Of a stretch of DNA of 64,000 nucleotides, positions 25,616 to 38,560 are shown in pieces. The translations under genes and the position numbers were made by a program. Each line of letters starts with the position of its first letter. The first letter of the stretch is position 1. This DNA comes from Apricaphanius iberus (taxonomy: Eukaryota; Chordata; Actinopteri; Cyprinodontiformes; Aphaniidae), in NCBI GenBank assembly GCA_028564705.1, contig JAPXFQ010002741.1, forward strand, positions 1,612,001 through 1,676,000, read 5' to 3'. Under the pieces are notes generated by a model. It saw nothing but the letters and a program-made list of their open reading frames with translations. It searched no databases and was not told the DNA's origin.

Positions 25616-27879
25616 GTAGAACAATCTGCTTTATTAAACTCCGTATTCCAAGAAGTTCTGTTTTAATAATGCTTATAGTGTCTTGGAGTTTTATATAAAT
25701 TGATGGTATTTTTTTTCTTTGTCTTTTTTTTTCTCTCTCCGTTATTCTTTTGGATCAACATATGACTCTTTAAGAAATGAGGAAAGAAAAAAAAGGTTAA
25801 ACACCATGTGGCATACTTCCAAATGGTTCGCATTAAAACAATTATCTGATTTATAAATTAGACCATTAAAGAGTGATACAGTATTGTCAGTTGTTCAACT
25901 TAAGGTGCTTTCACTTGCTTTGGTCATTGTGTCCATTGCTTATGAAATAAAGCATTCATCCAATAAAATACAATTGGTTACATTTAACAGCTTCAACTAT
26001 CAATAGTTACACTGTTAAGAGCTCACATTGATAAAAAAAACAAAAAACATTATCTCTGTAGGACATGTGAACTGTGTATTATTAACATTTGATAATACAT
26101 TGCGGAACAGCCTTAATGGTACATGGTGCTGTCTTCTTCTGTGGCTGGGGAGCTACTTCCATAAATTAAACATCCTTATTTCTATATCATGGTCTCTTCT
26201 ATTTCTCTCTTACAATCTCTTTTTACAATTTCATGGTTTATGTAGTGATCCTTATTATGATCATTTTATCACAGCCTTTTTAAGCCCCCCCCTCCCACAC
26301 ATGTGAAACGGGGGGAAACCGGTTAAAGCAAAACTGCAATACTGGCACACTAGCCACACTCCAGATATAACATACTGCTTTCTTAATGCACAAGTACAGG
26401 TGTAGAAAACTGGAAAAAGCTGATCAAATGATCAAGCTAACTATGTACATCTCAATTCATTATTCTGTACCAATAGTATGACAAAAAATTAATCATATGC
26501 ATGTGAGTGAGGCATCTCTACAGCTTCACACTTCAAAATGAGATATGTTTTAATGACTGCAAAGTAGATAGCTTTAGATGATGGCATAGCAACAAGCATA
26601 TATTTTCTGCACATGCTGTGGAGCTCAGCATGACGGAAAGTAGAGCGTGAGCTGTTACATAATCATCAACCTGAGACAGAAGAGTGGAACAGGCAGCACG
26701 TGCAGTCAGAGATGTGCTTGCGCAACCCAAATTTCAAACCTCAGGTTTTCTTCAAATTTTAAAACCAATAAAAAAAGGAAAATTTACTCGGTTACATTTA
26801 GACTTTCTACATTGGATGCATTTTACATTTTGGTGGGAGTGAACCATCATTGTTGTACAAGGTGCCCCTAAATATTCCAATAATTTGTTTCTTTCTCAAA
26901 ATGTATTTTACAAATGTTCTCCAGAGTAAATAATTGAATAGTACCATGCTGAGGTTGAACTCTGATCTGCTCAGATCAGGACTTTCTTCCATGACCAATT
27001 ATGGTGTAGAACACTGCTTCCCACACTAATGTATTTAAATAAAACTCTGTTCTCAAACTCTCAAACATGGTTGTCAGCACCAGTAGAAAAATATGGTACA
27101 AATAAGAATAAAATGATAGAGCCTATTTAAGTCAAACAAGGACTTTGATGAGGAACACTGCTCCCCTTTCACTGAATTGCCCCAGTCAACATCCAGCCTA
27201 CAGTTCCCAAGGTGGTGCTGGATGTCAGATCCATAGCCAACGGCTAAATTCAAAAATGCATGTTCAGCCTCTTTGCCGGGAAGAGGATGGGCTCGTCATG
27301 ACAAAAAGGTCCCTGACACAGCAATTTTATTTAACCTAGTTTTTGTCGGATGAGCTATAGGCTTGTTATTCTTTATTCAGCTGCAGGAGCTGGCTTGTTT
27401 ACAACCTGTCCTAGAATACCATCGAGGAATTCTTTTTTTTTATCCAAAATGCTTCCATTTGTTTATAATTATTTTACTGTATAAATAACCTTCTGTTATT
27501 TCCATTAAGAGAATGACATTTTTACTCTTGTTTCCTGGTGGTGTTGATCGTCACTGTGGGATTCTGCCTCTGAGGCAGAGTCATGGGTCAGTTCCGTGTC
27601 GCACAAATTCTCTGACACAACAGCTGATTGCGCACCTCTCCCCGAGTGGGGACAGCAACCTCGGTTGGGTACATCTTAGATCAGGTTGGTCTGTCTGTCC
27701 TGGCTGGAGAAAGTTTATTTATATGTATATTTTTTTCATTTTATAAGTCTGTTCATATAACTCTTTATTTAAACTTCTAATGAAGACAAGGGGAAAGGGA
27801 TGTAATTAAAAAATCCTTAAAGGTGTCACCATCGGCTCACGTAGAAGGAAACACGGCATCTGCCCCTTAAAACCAAGCA

Positions 27880-28490
27880 AGGCAAGGCAATTTTATTTGT
27901 ATACCACACTTTCAACACAAGGTAATTGAAGGTGCTTTACATGATTCAGTGGTAAACAAACTAAACATATGACAAAAGCATAGAAGGTAAAACCAGCAAT
28001 TAGCAATAAGACAAAAACAGCGTAAAAGTATGAAAATACAAAACAGCAAATAAGTGTGAAACATGAGAATAAATAAAAGAAAATATCAGAGCGCAATTAT
28101 AGTAGTTTACTCAAAGGCAGCTTTAAATAGATAAGTTTTATGTTTTGCTTTAAAGTAGCCCAGTGTTTTGGCAGCTTTCCGTCATCAGGAAGTTTGTTCC
28201 AGACAAGGGGAGCACAGAAACCGAAAGCTGCTTCTCCATGTTTGTTTCTGATTCTTGTATTAATAAGTTAGAGTTGGATGACCTGAGTGGTCTGGGGGTT
28301 TGGTATAAAGAGAGCAAGTCTTCAATGTATTTTGGATCTAAGTCATTTAATGATTTATAAACTAGTAGGAGTATTTTGAAATCTATCTCTGAGCTACTGG
28401 GAGCCAGTGTAAGGACTTTAGAACTGGGTGATATCCTTTTCTGGGTTCTAGTGAGGACTCGAGGACCTGCGCCCATGTATTTTAGACCCG
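27880..28490 (-). pseudogene. L2-type LINE 3' fragment
   Basis: On the minus strand a 108-codon frame (28476-28150) carries the C-terminal LINE blocks EIDFKILLLVYKSLNDLDPK and YIEDLLSLYQTPRPLRSS. The frame then breaks and the 3' UTR runs to aaattgccttgccttgc at about 27880, the repeat tail of such elements. Only the last few hundred bases of the element remain. Confidence 0.8.
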
Positions 28491-30017
28491 CTTTTTATGG
28501 TTATATGTTATGAAGCAGCCAATGCTTTTCAATGATTGGGCATCATTTTATTAATTTTCAACATTATTTTGATGGATATTTGCAGATATTAATGGTAAAA
28601 ACAATAAACTATTACTTTAAGTCTTCACTGTACTTCCAATTATTAACAGTCAACGTAGCTGCAAAGAAACGTTCCTATATTTTTTTCCTATGACTTAAAT
28701 TTAGAATATTTGCAAGGACAGTCAAAAGTCGTATTTATCAAATATGTGGTGGCCACTTGTATGCATGTTCCTTCATGCTCATGCCATTTACATAGAGAAA
28801 CACACTCAATTAATCATATTTGGTAGCACCACATACTCTCACAGATGCACAAAATCCTTGCTCTCTTCCGAAAATGATGGCTAAGAGAGCAAAAAAAGGA
28901 ATTTCGGTGATAGAAATCAAGGTGAAACATAAGTGGGGCAAAAAAGAAAAAAAGAGCCTTGATGAACAAACTTTTTGGAAAGTGTCATAATTGGTGCAAA
29001 TGACCTTTTATTATAGCAGTTATATTCCTGTTGCAGACATAAATAATGTGGCAAATAATTATTTATTTTATTGTTATTCACTTCTGTGGAAGTACTTAAC
29101 TTTGAACAAATTAAATCAGTCAGATTTGTCCCAAAAATCTCTGTTTGATTCTATCAACTCAGGGGTAACCAATAAAAAAGAACTCTTCCTGGAAAAAAGT
29201 AACAGAGGCAGTATGGACTTGGGACAGTGGAGAGGATTCGGTTGCAAATAAAAGGGAAAAAATGCTTCAATATCAAGCTGAACACAATAAAACTTTCCTT
29301 AGTACTGATCAGTATTATTCTACTGATGGTGCACATATCACCACATTTGACATGCATGTGGCCAGCATTATTAGAGACACTGTTCATCAGTGCACATGGG
29401 GACAGTTACAACTACTTGCACAGATAAGCAGGACCATCGAGTTTTCACAGTACAGTTTGCAAAACTTCAATTTACAAGTGTAATGGTCCATGGTAAATTT
29501 CTAACATGTCCTGAAAGTTTAATGGGCCTATACATACGTTTAAGTATAAATATATATATATATAAATATAATTTTTTTTCCTCATACATGCTCCCTAGAA
29601 TTAGCCCTGGACTTTTCACCACGGTTGACTCTATATGCGTGCAAATTCACTTAAGTAGTGAGTGTGGGGGTTGAACAAGCAGATTTCCAGAGTGTTTTCC
29701 AGGGGGAGAGTGTGTGTGTAAGGACATCATGTGCCTTCACACTCATGTGTAGGGTTCGCTTCTGGATAGGAGCTACTGCAAACCCCACACACAGGAAAGG
29801 AAAATGTGACATTGTTTGTCCTAGGAATAATTACATTTTACAATTTTACTTTTTTTATTTACATTTTTTTGTAATTTTACAATTACAGTTACATTTTTTT
29901 CAATATCTGTAATGTTCATTTATATTAAGATGAATAGATTTACGGATATCTAGAATGTTATTTTCTCCCAGGAAGAAGTGATTTGTAGATATATGGAATA
30001 CATATGCAGTCTAGCTA

Positions 30018-30344
30018 TTAAATTGTAAAAATGGCTTGCCATACCTCCTCCCTTGCGCTTTCCTGCTGCGCGGTTTGCTCCGTGCTTGCAGGTGCCTCAT
30101 CTTTCTCTCGGCCTGGTGTGTCAGTGAGTGAACTATTTACATCTTTTTTCTTAGCTGACTTAAAGTATTCTGTCAGCTTAGGTATTTTCTTTCTTACTTC
30201 TTTGTCTCGAAGCGCCTTCTCACAAAGCGCTTTCCATTTCTGAGCACCCCTCTCAAATTTCTTTGCTGACATTTTTACACATTTTTTTACATCTAGAGGA
30301 CTACGCCCTGAAATTTGTCTAAATTGTTTGACTGGTGCGCTCAT
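30018..30344 (-). pseudogene. N-terminal fragment of a hAT (ZMYM1-like) transposon ORF
   Basis: The 108-codon open frame starts MSAPVKQFRQISGRSPLDV and contains a Lys/Arg/Glu-rich stretch ending KKIPKLTEYFKSAKKKD. A charged helix leading into a LT-x-(Y/F)-F-(K) segment is a recurrent N-terminus in ZMYM1-like hAT proteins. No zinc finger or catalytic core follows, so the rest is deleted. Upstream on the same strand, 30566-30490 (gccaaggccgcc...gggccaaccggggc) looks like a hAT terminus and ends in a donor-like CAG-GTAAAA. Assignment is by pattern only. Confidence 0.45.
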
Positions 30345-30619
30345 GGTGCAATGGGAACTTTAGAGGCTACATGGGTGATATAGGTCACTTGTAATTTGGA
30401 TTAGCAGCCTTAAATTAGCATATAATATGATTTACAGAAAACCTGACAAGTAATAAAATAATGTTTTTTGTTTGTTTTTTTTTTACCTGAAATGATAGGC
30501 CCCCTAAGCGTCCTAAGCCCCTGGCCTTTGCCCCGGTTGGCCCATGCATTAAGGCGGCCTTGGCAGTGCATATACATACACATGGTTTGAACTGCACTTA
30601 TATTTAGGAACATTTCCAC

Positions 30620-30718
30620 ATGCAAGTACAAAATGACATCACACCGTACACAAAATTGTTCCTATGCACCAAATACGCACAGATCTGTGCATAAGTGCTG
30701 TTGATAAATGAGGGCCCA
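30620..30718. mobile_element. MITE terminus with ttgataaatgagggccc end
   Basis: The end ttgataaatgagggccc with nearby gtgcataagtgc and acgcacagatctgtgc resembles a common fish MITE terminus. The other end was not found convincingly. Confidence 0.35.
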
Positions 30719-31244
30719 GCTGTTCTACTTTGCAGGAAATGTAACCACGGTACTGACACAAGTACAGGACTAATCAATACATTATGTAGGAAGTTTTGAG
30801 AATTTTACCATGTCATTGTGATGGCAAAGCTCAAAGGTTTTTTATCAGTGTGCTAAAGCTATAATTATTTTTCATTTCGGTGTATTCTCTTTGTAATGAA
30901 GAGGACTTTCAATAATGGTATTTGTAAATACAGGTAGCACTTTTAAGCACTTTACACTTAACATAGATTTACACATGAATGACAATCATTGCATATTGAA
31001 TATTTGTTTGAAGTTTTGGTGTTGATTGCAGCCTTTTGTTTCAGGTGTGTCACAGCTACTCCTCATTAAGCTGATAATAGTCCATAGAAAGAAAGGAGTT
31101 GTCACCTGAAGCAAATTGTTTTTTCTGATGAGTAGTTACCCTCTCAAGGCTGTTGGCATAACGTCACTGTTTTAAAAACAAATCTCTGTGGAGCGCATCT
31201 GAAGAAGTGTACCGACGGTTTTACAAGCATACTAGCCAATACAA

Positions 31245-31420
31245 CCATACATTCTAACCCTCCCAATTTTCCCAGGAGAGTCACAAATTTTAGCGCCCCT
31301 ACCGAAAATCTCCCGGAGCCACCATTCTCCCAAATTTCTCCCGATTACCAGGGGGCAACAATATTGCTAAACCATCCTTCACTGGGTGCTGTTTCTGGAT
31401 GGACAAACATAAAGGTTAAA
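31245..31420. mobile_element. Fragment of a dispersed DNA-transposon-type repeat
   Basis: The run of ctcccaattttcccaggaga, aaaatctcccgg, ttctcccaaatttctcccga and ggcaacaatattg has the reiterated ctcccg pattern of a dispersed fish hAT-type terminal region. No ends or coding sequence can be defined. Confidence 0.35.
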
Positions 31421-31965
31421 GATTAAATGATGAAGGTTAAACCTCGAAGTCAAGCAAGGGAATCTAACCAGACTGTTGCATGGGTACTGTGAACAGCTAT
31501 TTAATCAGTCCCTCAAGAATTTCACAATGTTGTGATCACAACTATTAATGATAATTCAGCCAATCGCTGCATATAGGCATGTCTTGCAATTTTATCTAAT
31601 TATTGCAACTTTACCAAATGTGACTCTCCCTTTCATTATCTTATATCTGACGACGTCGCGTACCATTTAGACTTCCTGTTTATGTGAGAGGGATAGAGAT
31701 AAAATATTTAACATTTTAATTTTGCCAAGGAAAGTGGGGCAGCAGATTAAGGCTCTTTTTCTAGCTTGAGAGTGCAGCTGGTCATGCTTTTGGTCCATAA
31801 GAAACCAAAGTTACAGCATCAAAATCAACATACTCAATGTTGTGCTGCAACCACAGTGAGACAAAAATACTTTATCACTCTCTCCTGACACAGAGACTCC
31901 TATGTGTTTTTGGAATGATTAATGAGGAACTATCTGGTTAGTGCTGTTGAGCAGTGGCGTATCCA

Positions 31966-32060
31966 AGAAGAGAGGCTAAAATGGCCCAGGATGGGTCTTG
32001 GACTGTGCCACCAAAATAAAACCAGACATGTTCTTTTAGTGGGGACTGGTCACATTTTAG
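31966..32060. mobile_element. Possible hAT terminus
   Basis: CAGTGGCGTATCCAAG begins like hAT terminal repeats of the CAGTGGCG type and is followed by the degenerate blocks gcccaggatgggtc and tgccaccaaaataaaacca. No partner end was found. Confidence 0.3.
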
Positions 32061-32167
32061 AGTTTTAATCTGTTAAAATTACCTTTAGAGTAATTTCATT
32101 TTGCTAAGGTTTATCTGACAATGTAGACTCCTAACTCTTCTAATAATATTACAAAGTAATTATCAGG

Positions 32168-32169
<2 letters not shown>

Positions 32170-32222
<53 letters not shown>
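32170..32222. repeat. (AT)n-(T)n tract
   Basis: About 36 bp of AT alternation followed by about 17 T. A pyrimidine-rich segment (ttctttctttattc) continues to 32240. Confidence 0.95.
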
Positions 32223-32893
32223 CTTTTCTTTCTTTATTCAATATTTTTTACCACTTTTGAATATAATACATCTGGTTTTAGCCCTCCTCAGATTGTATGT
32301 TTCACATTTTATAGGCATCTGAAAAGAATGCATTTTTATTCAATAATTTTCAGTGCTTTTATCAGTTTTGCACAACTCTTATGAAAGGATACTTTTAGTT
32401 GTTGAGTTTAATCTACATATAGATAAACTTTTAGATCCTATATCAATAGATTTTTAAATATTTTGAATTACATGGCTTTTAGTCAACAGAGGACACACCC
32501 TGGACTTGGCCATCACTTATCGCCTGTCCACCAGTGTGTCCTCTGTTTTTGACTAGGCTTGTCTCTGACCACTACTGTGTTTTTTTAAATCACCAGTTCC
32601 CTCCAGCTAGAAACCTCTGTGAGAACTGTCAGCCCCTGAATTGTCTGCAGGTTTTCCTGAAGGTTTTAAAAATGTTCTTCCTATATCTTTTTCTGCCCCC
32701 TGTGATTTTTTTTATGAATGATTCTAACAGTAGACTTCAATCTGCTCTCGACCTCCTGGCTCCACTTACAGTTGTAAACATACATTCAGAACGTACAACA
32801 CCATGGAGAAACGAAGACCAAAAAAAAAAAAATTAAAGAGGAATTTTAGGGAGGCAAAGAGAAGAAAAATAAAATCACAATAAATCATCAAAT

Positions 32894-33590
32894 ATACACT
32901 CACCTGAAGGATTATTAGGAACACCATACTATTATGGTATTTGACCCCCTTTCGCCTTCAGAACTGTCTTAATTCTATGTGGCATTTATTTAACAAGGTG
33001 CTGAAAGCATTCTTTAGAAATGTTGGCCCATATTGATAGGTTAGCATCTTGCAGTTGATGGAGATTTGTGGGATCCAGGGCACGAAGCTCCCGTTCCACC
33101 ACATCCCAAATATGCTCTATCGGGTTGATATCCAGTGACTGTGGGGGCCATTGTAGTACAGTGAGCTAATTGTCATGTTCAATAAAACCAATTGGAAATT
33201 ATTCAAACTTTATGACATGGTGCATTATCCTGCTGTCAGTAACCATCAGAGGATGGGTACATGGTGGTCATAAAGGGATGGACATGGTTAGAAACAATGT
33301 TTAAGTAGCCCGTGGCATTTAAATGATGACCAATTGGTGTGCCAAGAAAACATCCCCCACACCATTACACCACCACCAGCTGCACAGTGGTAATAAGGCA
33401 TGATGGATCCATGTTCTCATTCTGTTTACGCCAAATTCTGACTCTACCATTTGAATGTCTCAACAAAAACCGAGACTCATCATCAAACCAGGAAACATTT
33501 TTCCAATCTTAAACTGTCCAATATTGGTGAGCTCGTGCAAATTGTAGCCTCTTTTTCCTATTTGTAGTGGAGATGAGTGGGTCTGGGTCC
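32894..33590 (-). mobile_element. Tc1-like transposon relic, C-terminal half
   Basis: The left end cactcacctgaaggattatt with aggaacaccatac is the known terminus type of one fish Tc1 family. On the minus strand the interior encodes DESRFLLRHSNGRVRIWRKQ, then in broken frames NHVHPFMTTMYPSSDGY and QQDNAPCHKV (a catalytic Asp block), approaching the LNPIEHLW equivalent near 33110. Recognisable identity stops near 33580 within the tagtggagatgagtgg block, so the DNA-binding half is missing. Confidence 0.8.
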
Positions 33591-34172
33591 AGCCCTCCTG
33601 GTAGAGCTGGGGTTCTGTTGATTGCCCAAATATAGGGAATGAGAGAGAGGCGGTGTGCCGGTTTGATTCAGCCATGGGGTCTCCTCTTTTCTGAATGAAA
33701 TCACAGGTGAACCAGCACAATGGGGAATGCTGGGTTATTGTGCAGAACCCCCCGCTTTTTATCGTTTCATATATTCAGGTGTCAGACCCAACATCATGAT
33801 ATCAAAATTAAATTGATATACTTTGTGTAACTTTGCATACTCAACTTATGTAGAGCAATTTAACTCAAATATTTGACCAAAACAGCACAGTTTTTACAAA
33901 CCAGATCATTGACACTTTTAATTTCCTTTGTTTTTCTCTCTCCTCCTGTACATTCAATCACTTTCTTTATGATTTAGCCTCATGTGTCATGATGGAATTC
34001 CGTATTGCTTTTTTCTGGAGGTTTCTTTTTCCTGTACAACTACTACTACTTTATTTGCCTTAGTCTGAGCTTCATTTAGTATTAAAGACTAGCCTTATCT
34101 AATCTTAGATCAGGCCAGAAAAAAGAAAAAAAATGTATAAGAGAGCATTTGTCTAAAATGTTTTCTTTGTGA

Positions 34173-34532
<360 letters not shown>

Positions 34533-35139
34533 TAGAATTTGTAACTACATATCAAGAAATCTGGGTTAGATTTTATGTTTCTCTTTACAGCAAAAATAAA
34601 GCAACAGCTAATGACAGGTATTATCAGTATGTTAGAAAATAGAATTGAAACGAAATACATTTTTCACCTTCAATGAAGCAGTGAGTCATAGACTATTGAC
34701 AAAGTTTGCACTGATGAGAGGCAAATTATGGAAACAAATAGTGTGAGACACAAAAAATATTTTCTTTGTTTTAATATATGCCAGGGAAGAGCACCTCGAT
34801 GAGCAATTTGTAGGGTAATCATTCTCTCAGTTCTGACACTTCAGTTTCAAATGTCACTTGAGAAAGAGCATGTGCTTTAATCATCATTGTTGCTGTGAAA
34901 AAAATATTTTTCAACTTAGTGAAGCATTATTTTACAAATTGTGTTGGTTTTGTTTCCCTACCATTTTCTATTTTTCCTTTGTATTATTATTATTGTTATT
35001 ATAATAGGTTTTAGAGTGTAACAGACTAAATTACAAAGTTAGCTTTTCAAAATGTCATGAACAGCAGTTCATCTGAGGAGATGCCAGAGAAAATAGAGAT
35101 GTGACTGAAGTTTTCTCCAACTGTATGTTATATATCTCT

Positions 35140-35435
35140 TGAGCAGGGACTCAAATGCATACACGTGTAAAAGTGCAAGGTTCTTTTATTACAAATGTTG
35201 ATGATGACTATGATGACGAAGATGATGGGAAAGAAGGCCAGGATGACGAGATACTGTAGGACATCAGGTTGATTCTATTGGCAGGATGGAGACATCAGGG
35301 GAAGAGGTCAATGATCTAATGGGGAGTGAGAGGACCTGAAGGTTTAAATAAATAAGGAGGATCAGGTGTGATATATTGGAGACAGGTGTATATACTGATA
35401 AGGCCGGGGAATGATGAGTGGGTGGGCTCTGACAC
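35140..35435 (-). mobile_element. Solo-LTR remnant
   Basis: On the minus strand it begins TGTCAGAGCCCACCC at 35435. It contains a TATA-like TATTTAAACC at about 35350 and AATAAAAGAACC, a poly(A) signal, at about 35190, then cacgtgtatgcatttgag. The far end is eroded and no matching second LTR is present. Layout and size resemble the LTRs at 40256 and 51864. Confidence 0.55.
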
Positions 35436-36216
35436 ATAGTGCCAGGCAGTGCTGTGTATCCCCCTCCTGTTAATAATCCCTACATTATAAGTGGTTGTAG
35501 AATACATTACCCAGACTGATTATTTATGGTAAATGGTAAATAGGGACGGGTACTGATATTTGGTGTGATAATGGCACCGGTTCTGACATAAACGGTAGTA
35601 ACCAGACCAAAAGCAGAAAGTATTTCAGTGCCTTACTTCACTTCTCTTTTTTCTGGAGATGTCAAGTACTATGGATTCTGGGCATGCCATCAGCCAAGAG
35701 AGATGCCCTATATCACCAGAAAAGGCTAATATGGCTATCGTTTTGCAACAAAACTGCTAACCCTGTCAAAATTAATGAATTAATGTTGGTTGATTAATTC
35801 CTAGAATTTTTTTATTTATTTTTTTACGCAATTAACGCATGCACAGAACACCACCCGGTTTATCTTATAATTTAGCCCGCAACACATCAGCCAACATCAG
35901 CTAACCAGCAAAACTGCATATTGCTGTGGAGCAGTATGTATGTGTGCCTAAATGACGTGGGTATATTGTTATTGGGTTGATATGATTATGTGTTTATATG
36001 TTGTGGGAATTTTCCTAACCGTCCGCTCGGAATGTCAGCTTGCTGTGTGCTGTGCAGAGTATAAATGTGGCATATTTATTTTGATTTATGCATGATGGTT
36101 CACTATTTAGCTTCAGTACGTTTTATAGTGAGTTACCACTGCGCTGAAATGTGGAATTATTCTATTAAAGTGATGTTTTCAGACTTGAATTAGTGCTAAA
36201 TCGTTAGCAGATGTAG

Positions 36217-37185
36217 CCAGACCTGGCGCCAGAGGGCATTACTGGGGGGGGGGGGGGGGGGGGCAGTGGGTTTTTCTGGGGGGCCCAGTAAACCGTCTTT
36301 TAATTAACCCTTTTGCATGTTTATAAATATATCTGGTGGACGTCAAATCTACCGTTTTGTGTCACTAACTTGTTCTACATAACTTACTGGAAAGCTAAGA
36401 GTATTCATTGTTTGATTCAGATTATGTATGCCAATTAAAGATGCAATCAAAACTTAAGACACAGTAACCAATTTTACTGAGCCTCTTAGAGAAATATGTC
36501 CAACTCACCATTCTTAGCTGTGCCTGCACATCACAGAGTCATCTCAAACAAAAAAAATTATTATGTCCAGTTAATGGTCTCTAAGAAAGTACTTAGCCCA
36601 TAAGTCTTCCTCTGAATCCTGCCCTGCCGCTTAAAACCTTACTAAATTCTTCTTTTTGCACATATTTCTCTTAATGTTTACATCACAAATACTAGAAAAA
36701 CTGCGTTTTTTTTTCCAGAGAAAAACTCGAACTGGATAGTTTTCAAGGCGCACCTGATTAGGCTTATTCACCCCAAGGTCATCTGAACAGTAATTTATGT
36801 TGGTGCTGCTGCCACCCGGTGGCGGAATTACTGTTGCTTCAGGTGGCGGCTGCTGGGACATTGCTGGAGGAGACACGGAGGCAGGAGGAGGAACAGAAGC
36901 GCTTGTAGAAGCAATTTCTGGCTGCACTTGCCCTCTTGATGCATTATCCCTGCTTGTGCTGCGATTGTTTTTCTCTTTGCTAAACCAAGCCCTAATGTCC
37001 ATTTTAGCAAGCTACTGTGCCAAAGGATCTCATTTTACCACATCTAAAACAACCAAGTAATCTAGAGCGCCCTCTGTTGTTCGTCTTGAGCCAATATTCA
37101 CATGAGGTGTAATCTTTCCTGGGAGGGTCCTACCTCTATATGGGCGGGCCTTGCCCGCCCAGGCCCGCCCATATAGCCATGTACA
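36217..37185 (-). mobile_element. Inner hAT (ZMYM1-like) deletion derivative
   Basis: One end at 36217 reads CAGACCTGGCGCCAGAGGGC, followed by a 20-G run (36244-36263) and a ggggggccca block; the other end near 37140-37185 is rich in cccgccca. Between them lies a minus-strand coding remnant (36631-37002). The ends do not form a clean inverted repeat, so the limits are approximate. Confidence 0.5.
36631..37002 (-). pseudogene. N-terminal remnant of ZMYM1-like hAT transposase
   Basis: The frame starts MDIRAWFSKEKNNRSTSRDN, followed by a Pro/Ser-rich linker and then DDLGVNKPNQVRLENYPVRV and FLWKKKRSFSS. In relatives the segment from PNQV through YPxRxF-(x)-KKRSFS leads directly into the TTF-type zinc finger. 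Here homology ends after RSFSS and the frame runs into noncoding sequence to a stop, so zinc finger, RNase H-like core and C-terminus are deleted. Confidence 0.6.
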
Positions 37186-38184
37186 TCTTCACAAAAAGAG
37201 CATTCATTCCTAAAGTGATGAACTGGTGTTTAATCTGCTGAGTGTTTACTTCTTGAAAAATGTTTAAGTGTGACATTTGATTACTAAGTCTATATTACAT
37301 TTGATTTATGTGATGTTTAACACAGACTGTTGACATCATGTTACGTTTAATCATATATTTTGGTTAGTTCTACCATAGTTGTGTTTGTTATTTTTCATTT
37401 GAGACCACACACATTGTGAAGATGATTCTGCAGTTCAAAACAAAAATTCCAATGATTTCTCCCATATTGAATTTAAACCAAAGCAACGTCATCTGGATTT
37501 GTCTTTTATTTAGACTAAAAGCATTTAGGAACGGTGATTGATTCACAGCTACCCTGTGATTAATTTGATCAAACATTTTTATCGTTTAACAGCCCTGCCA
37601 AAATAAATTAATTCATTGATAAAATAAGAGGCTTATTTTTTTTCCCATTCTTTAAGCACTGTTTCGAGCACCGTATAAGCACTAGCACAATTTTAAAAAT
37701 ACTGGTTTGGCACCGGTATCGGATAAAACCAACGTGAAACCCATCCCTAATGATAAATGGCATGTACTTTTATTGCACTTTACTTAGTCCCTACTGTGTA
37801 TAAAGCCTGAGACGGAAGAGTCTGTGACAAACAGAAGAAGTATTTTTATCCCGGATGAAGCAGTATGCTTGAGTCTTTTTGAAAGATGCTCCAAAAGATG
37901 GCTGTCCTTCACAATAAACTGGTGATCTGCTCTTCAGCTTTAAAAGCAAGAACCTTCCATACCTCTGTATCACTCCTGTTTGCCATCTCAGCTGATACAG
38001 TTTACAGATGCTAAATGAATTACCCATGTTTACTTGCATTATACATACTGTTGCCAGCTGGGCTCAGGACACATTTAACACATCATCATGACATCACTTC
38101 CCTGTTGAGGCAAGGCATGATCTTCTTTCATAAGACCGGCATTGCGGCTATATTGCAAGATTATTATCAAGCTTATACTTTTAG

Positions 38185-38560
38185 AGTGATTTCACACCAT
38201 CCTTGTAAAGTCCACTTCAGTAGAACTCTAGTTTGCTTGCTCTGAAAGTTGACTGCTGACCAAAAAAGCAAAAGCTCATCTACCTAAATTCCTAGGTCTT
38301 GGTTCGGTTAAAATGAACCCTGGGGATGTTTGATTGCAATTCCAAGTGGACTGGGACTGCTCCAAAGTCAGAAAATGGACCATAGCACAGGGCATTTCTT
38401 TAAAATAAAAACAAAACAAAAACTGCCAAATCCGATGCTACATGTTTGTTTACATTTCAGGGAACAGGAAATACCCCCATGTTCAGTGCTTCTTGGTGAG
38501 TGCCACAATAGGGTAGGACGTCAACCCGATGCTCACAAGCTTTGATTTGTTCGAGAAAGA
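38185..38560. mobile_element. Decayed TIR-element fragment
   Basis: Segments tgatttcacaccatccttg, agtccacttcagtagaactc, ggtcttggttcggttaaaat, gaaccctgg and aagtggactgggactgctcc follow the order of a dispersed fish MITE. Its ends are not resolvable. Confidence 0.35.

Larger units (their letters stand above)
35760..37605. mobile_element. Middle hAT-like remnant with ccctgtcaaaattaat ends
   Basis: The left boundary ccctgtcaaaattaatgaat and the right boundary (reverse complement) CAGGGCTGTTAAACGATAAA with attaatcacaggg resemble CAGGGCTGTCAAA-type hAT ends with ATTAAT-rich subtermini. The match is imperfect and target duplications are not clear. Confidence 0.4.
35541..37749. mobile_element. Outer hAT element of a nested cluster
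   Basis: The ends TAGGGACGGGTACTGA (left) and, in reverse complement, TAGGGATGGGTTTCAC (right) are flanked by ATGGTAAA (35533-35540) and ATGATAAA (37750-37757), a 7-of-8 target duplication of hAT length. The subterminal regions both contain ggcaccggt. The interior has been filled by at least one and probably two further hAT-type insertions. No transposase of its own is recognisable. Confidence 0.7.

Noticed and set aside
29227..29490. Possible exon suggested by overlapping frames near 29230-29480
   Set aside because: No frame is favoured, no paired splice sites are convincing, and no protein similarity is recognised.
37785..38245. Short open frames of 76-82 codons on both strands
   Set aside because: Composition-driven frames without domains, starts in context, or neighbours; the right part overlaps a decayed MITE.
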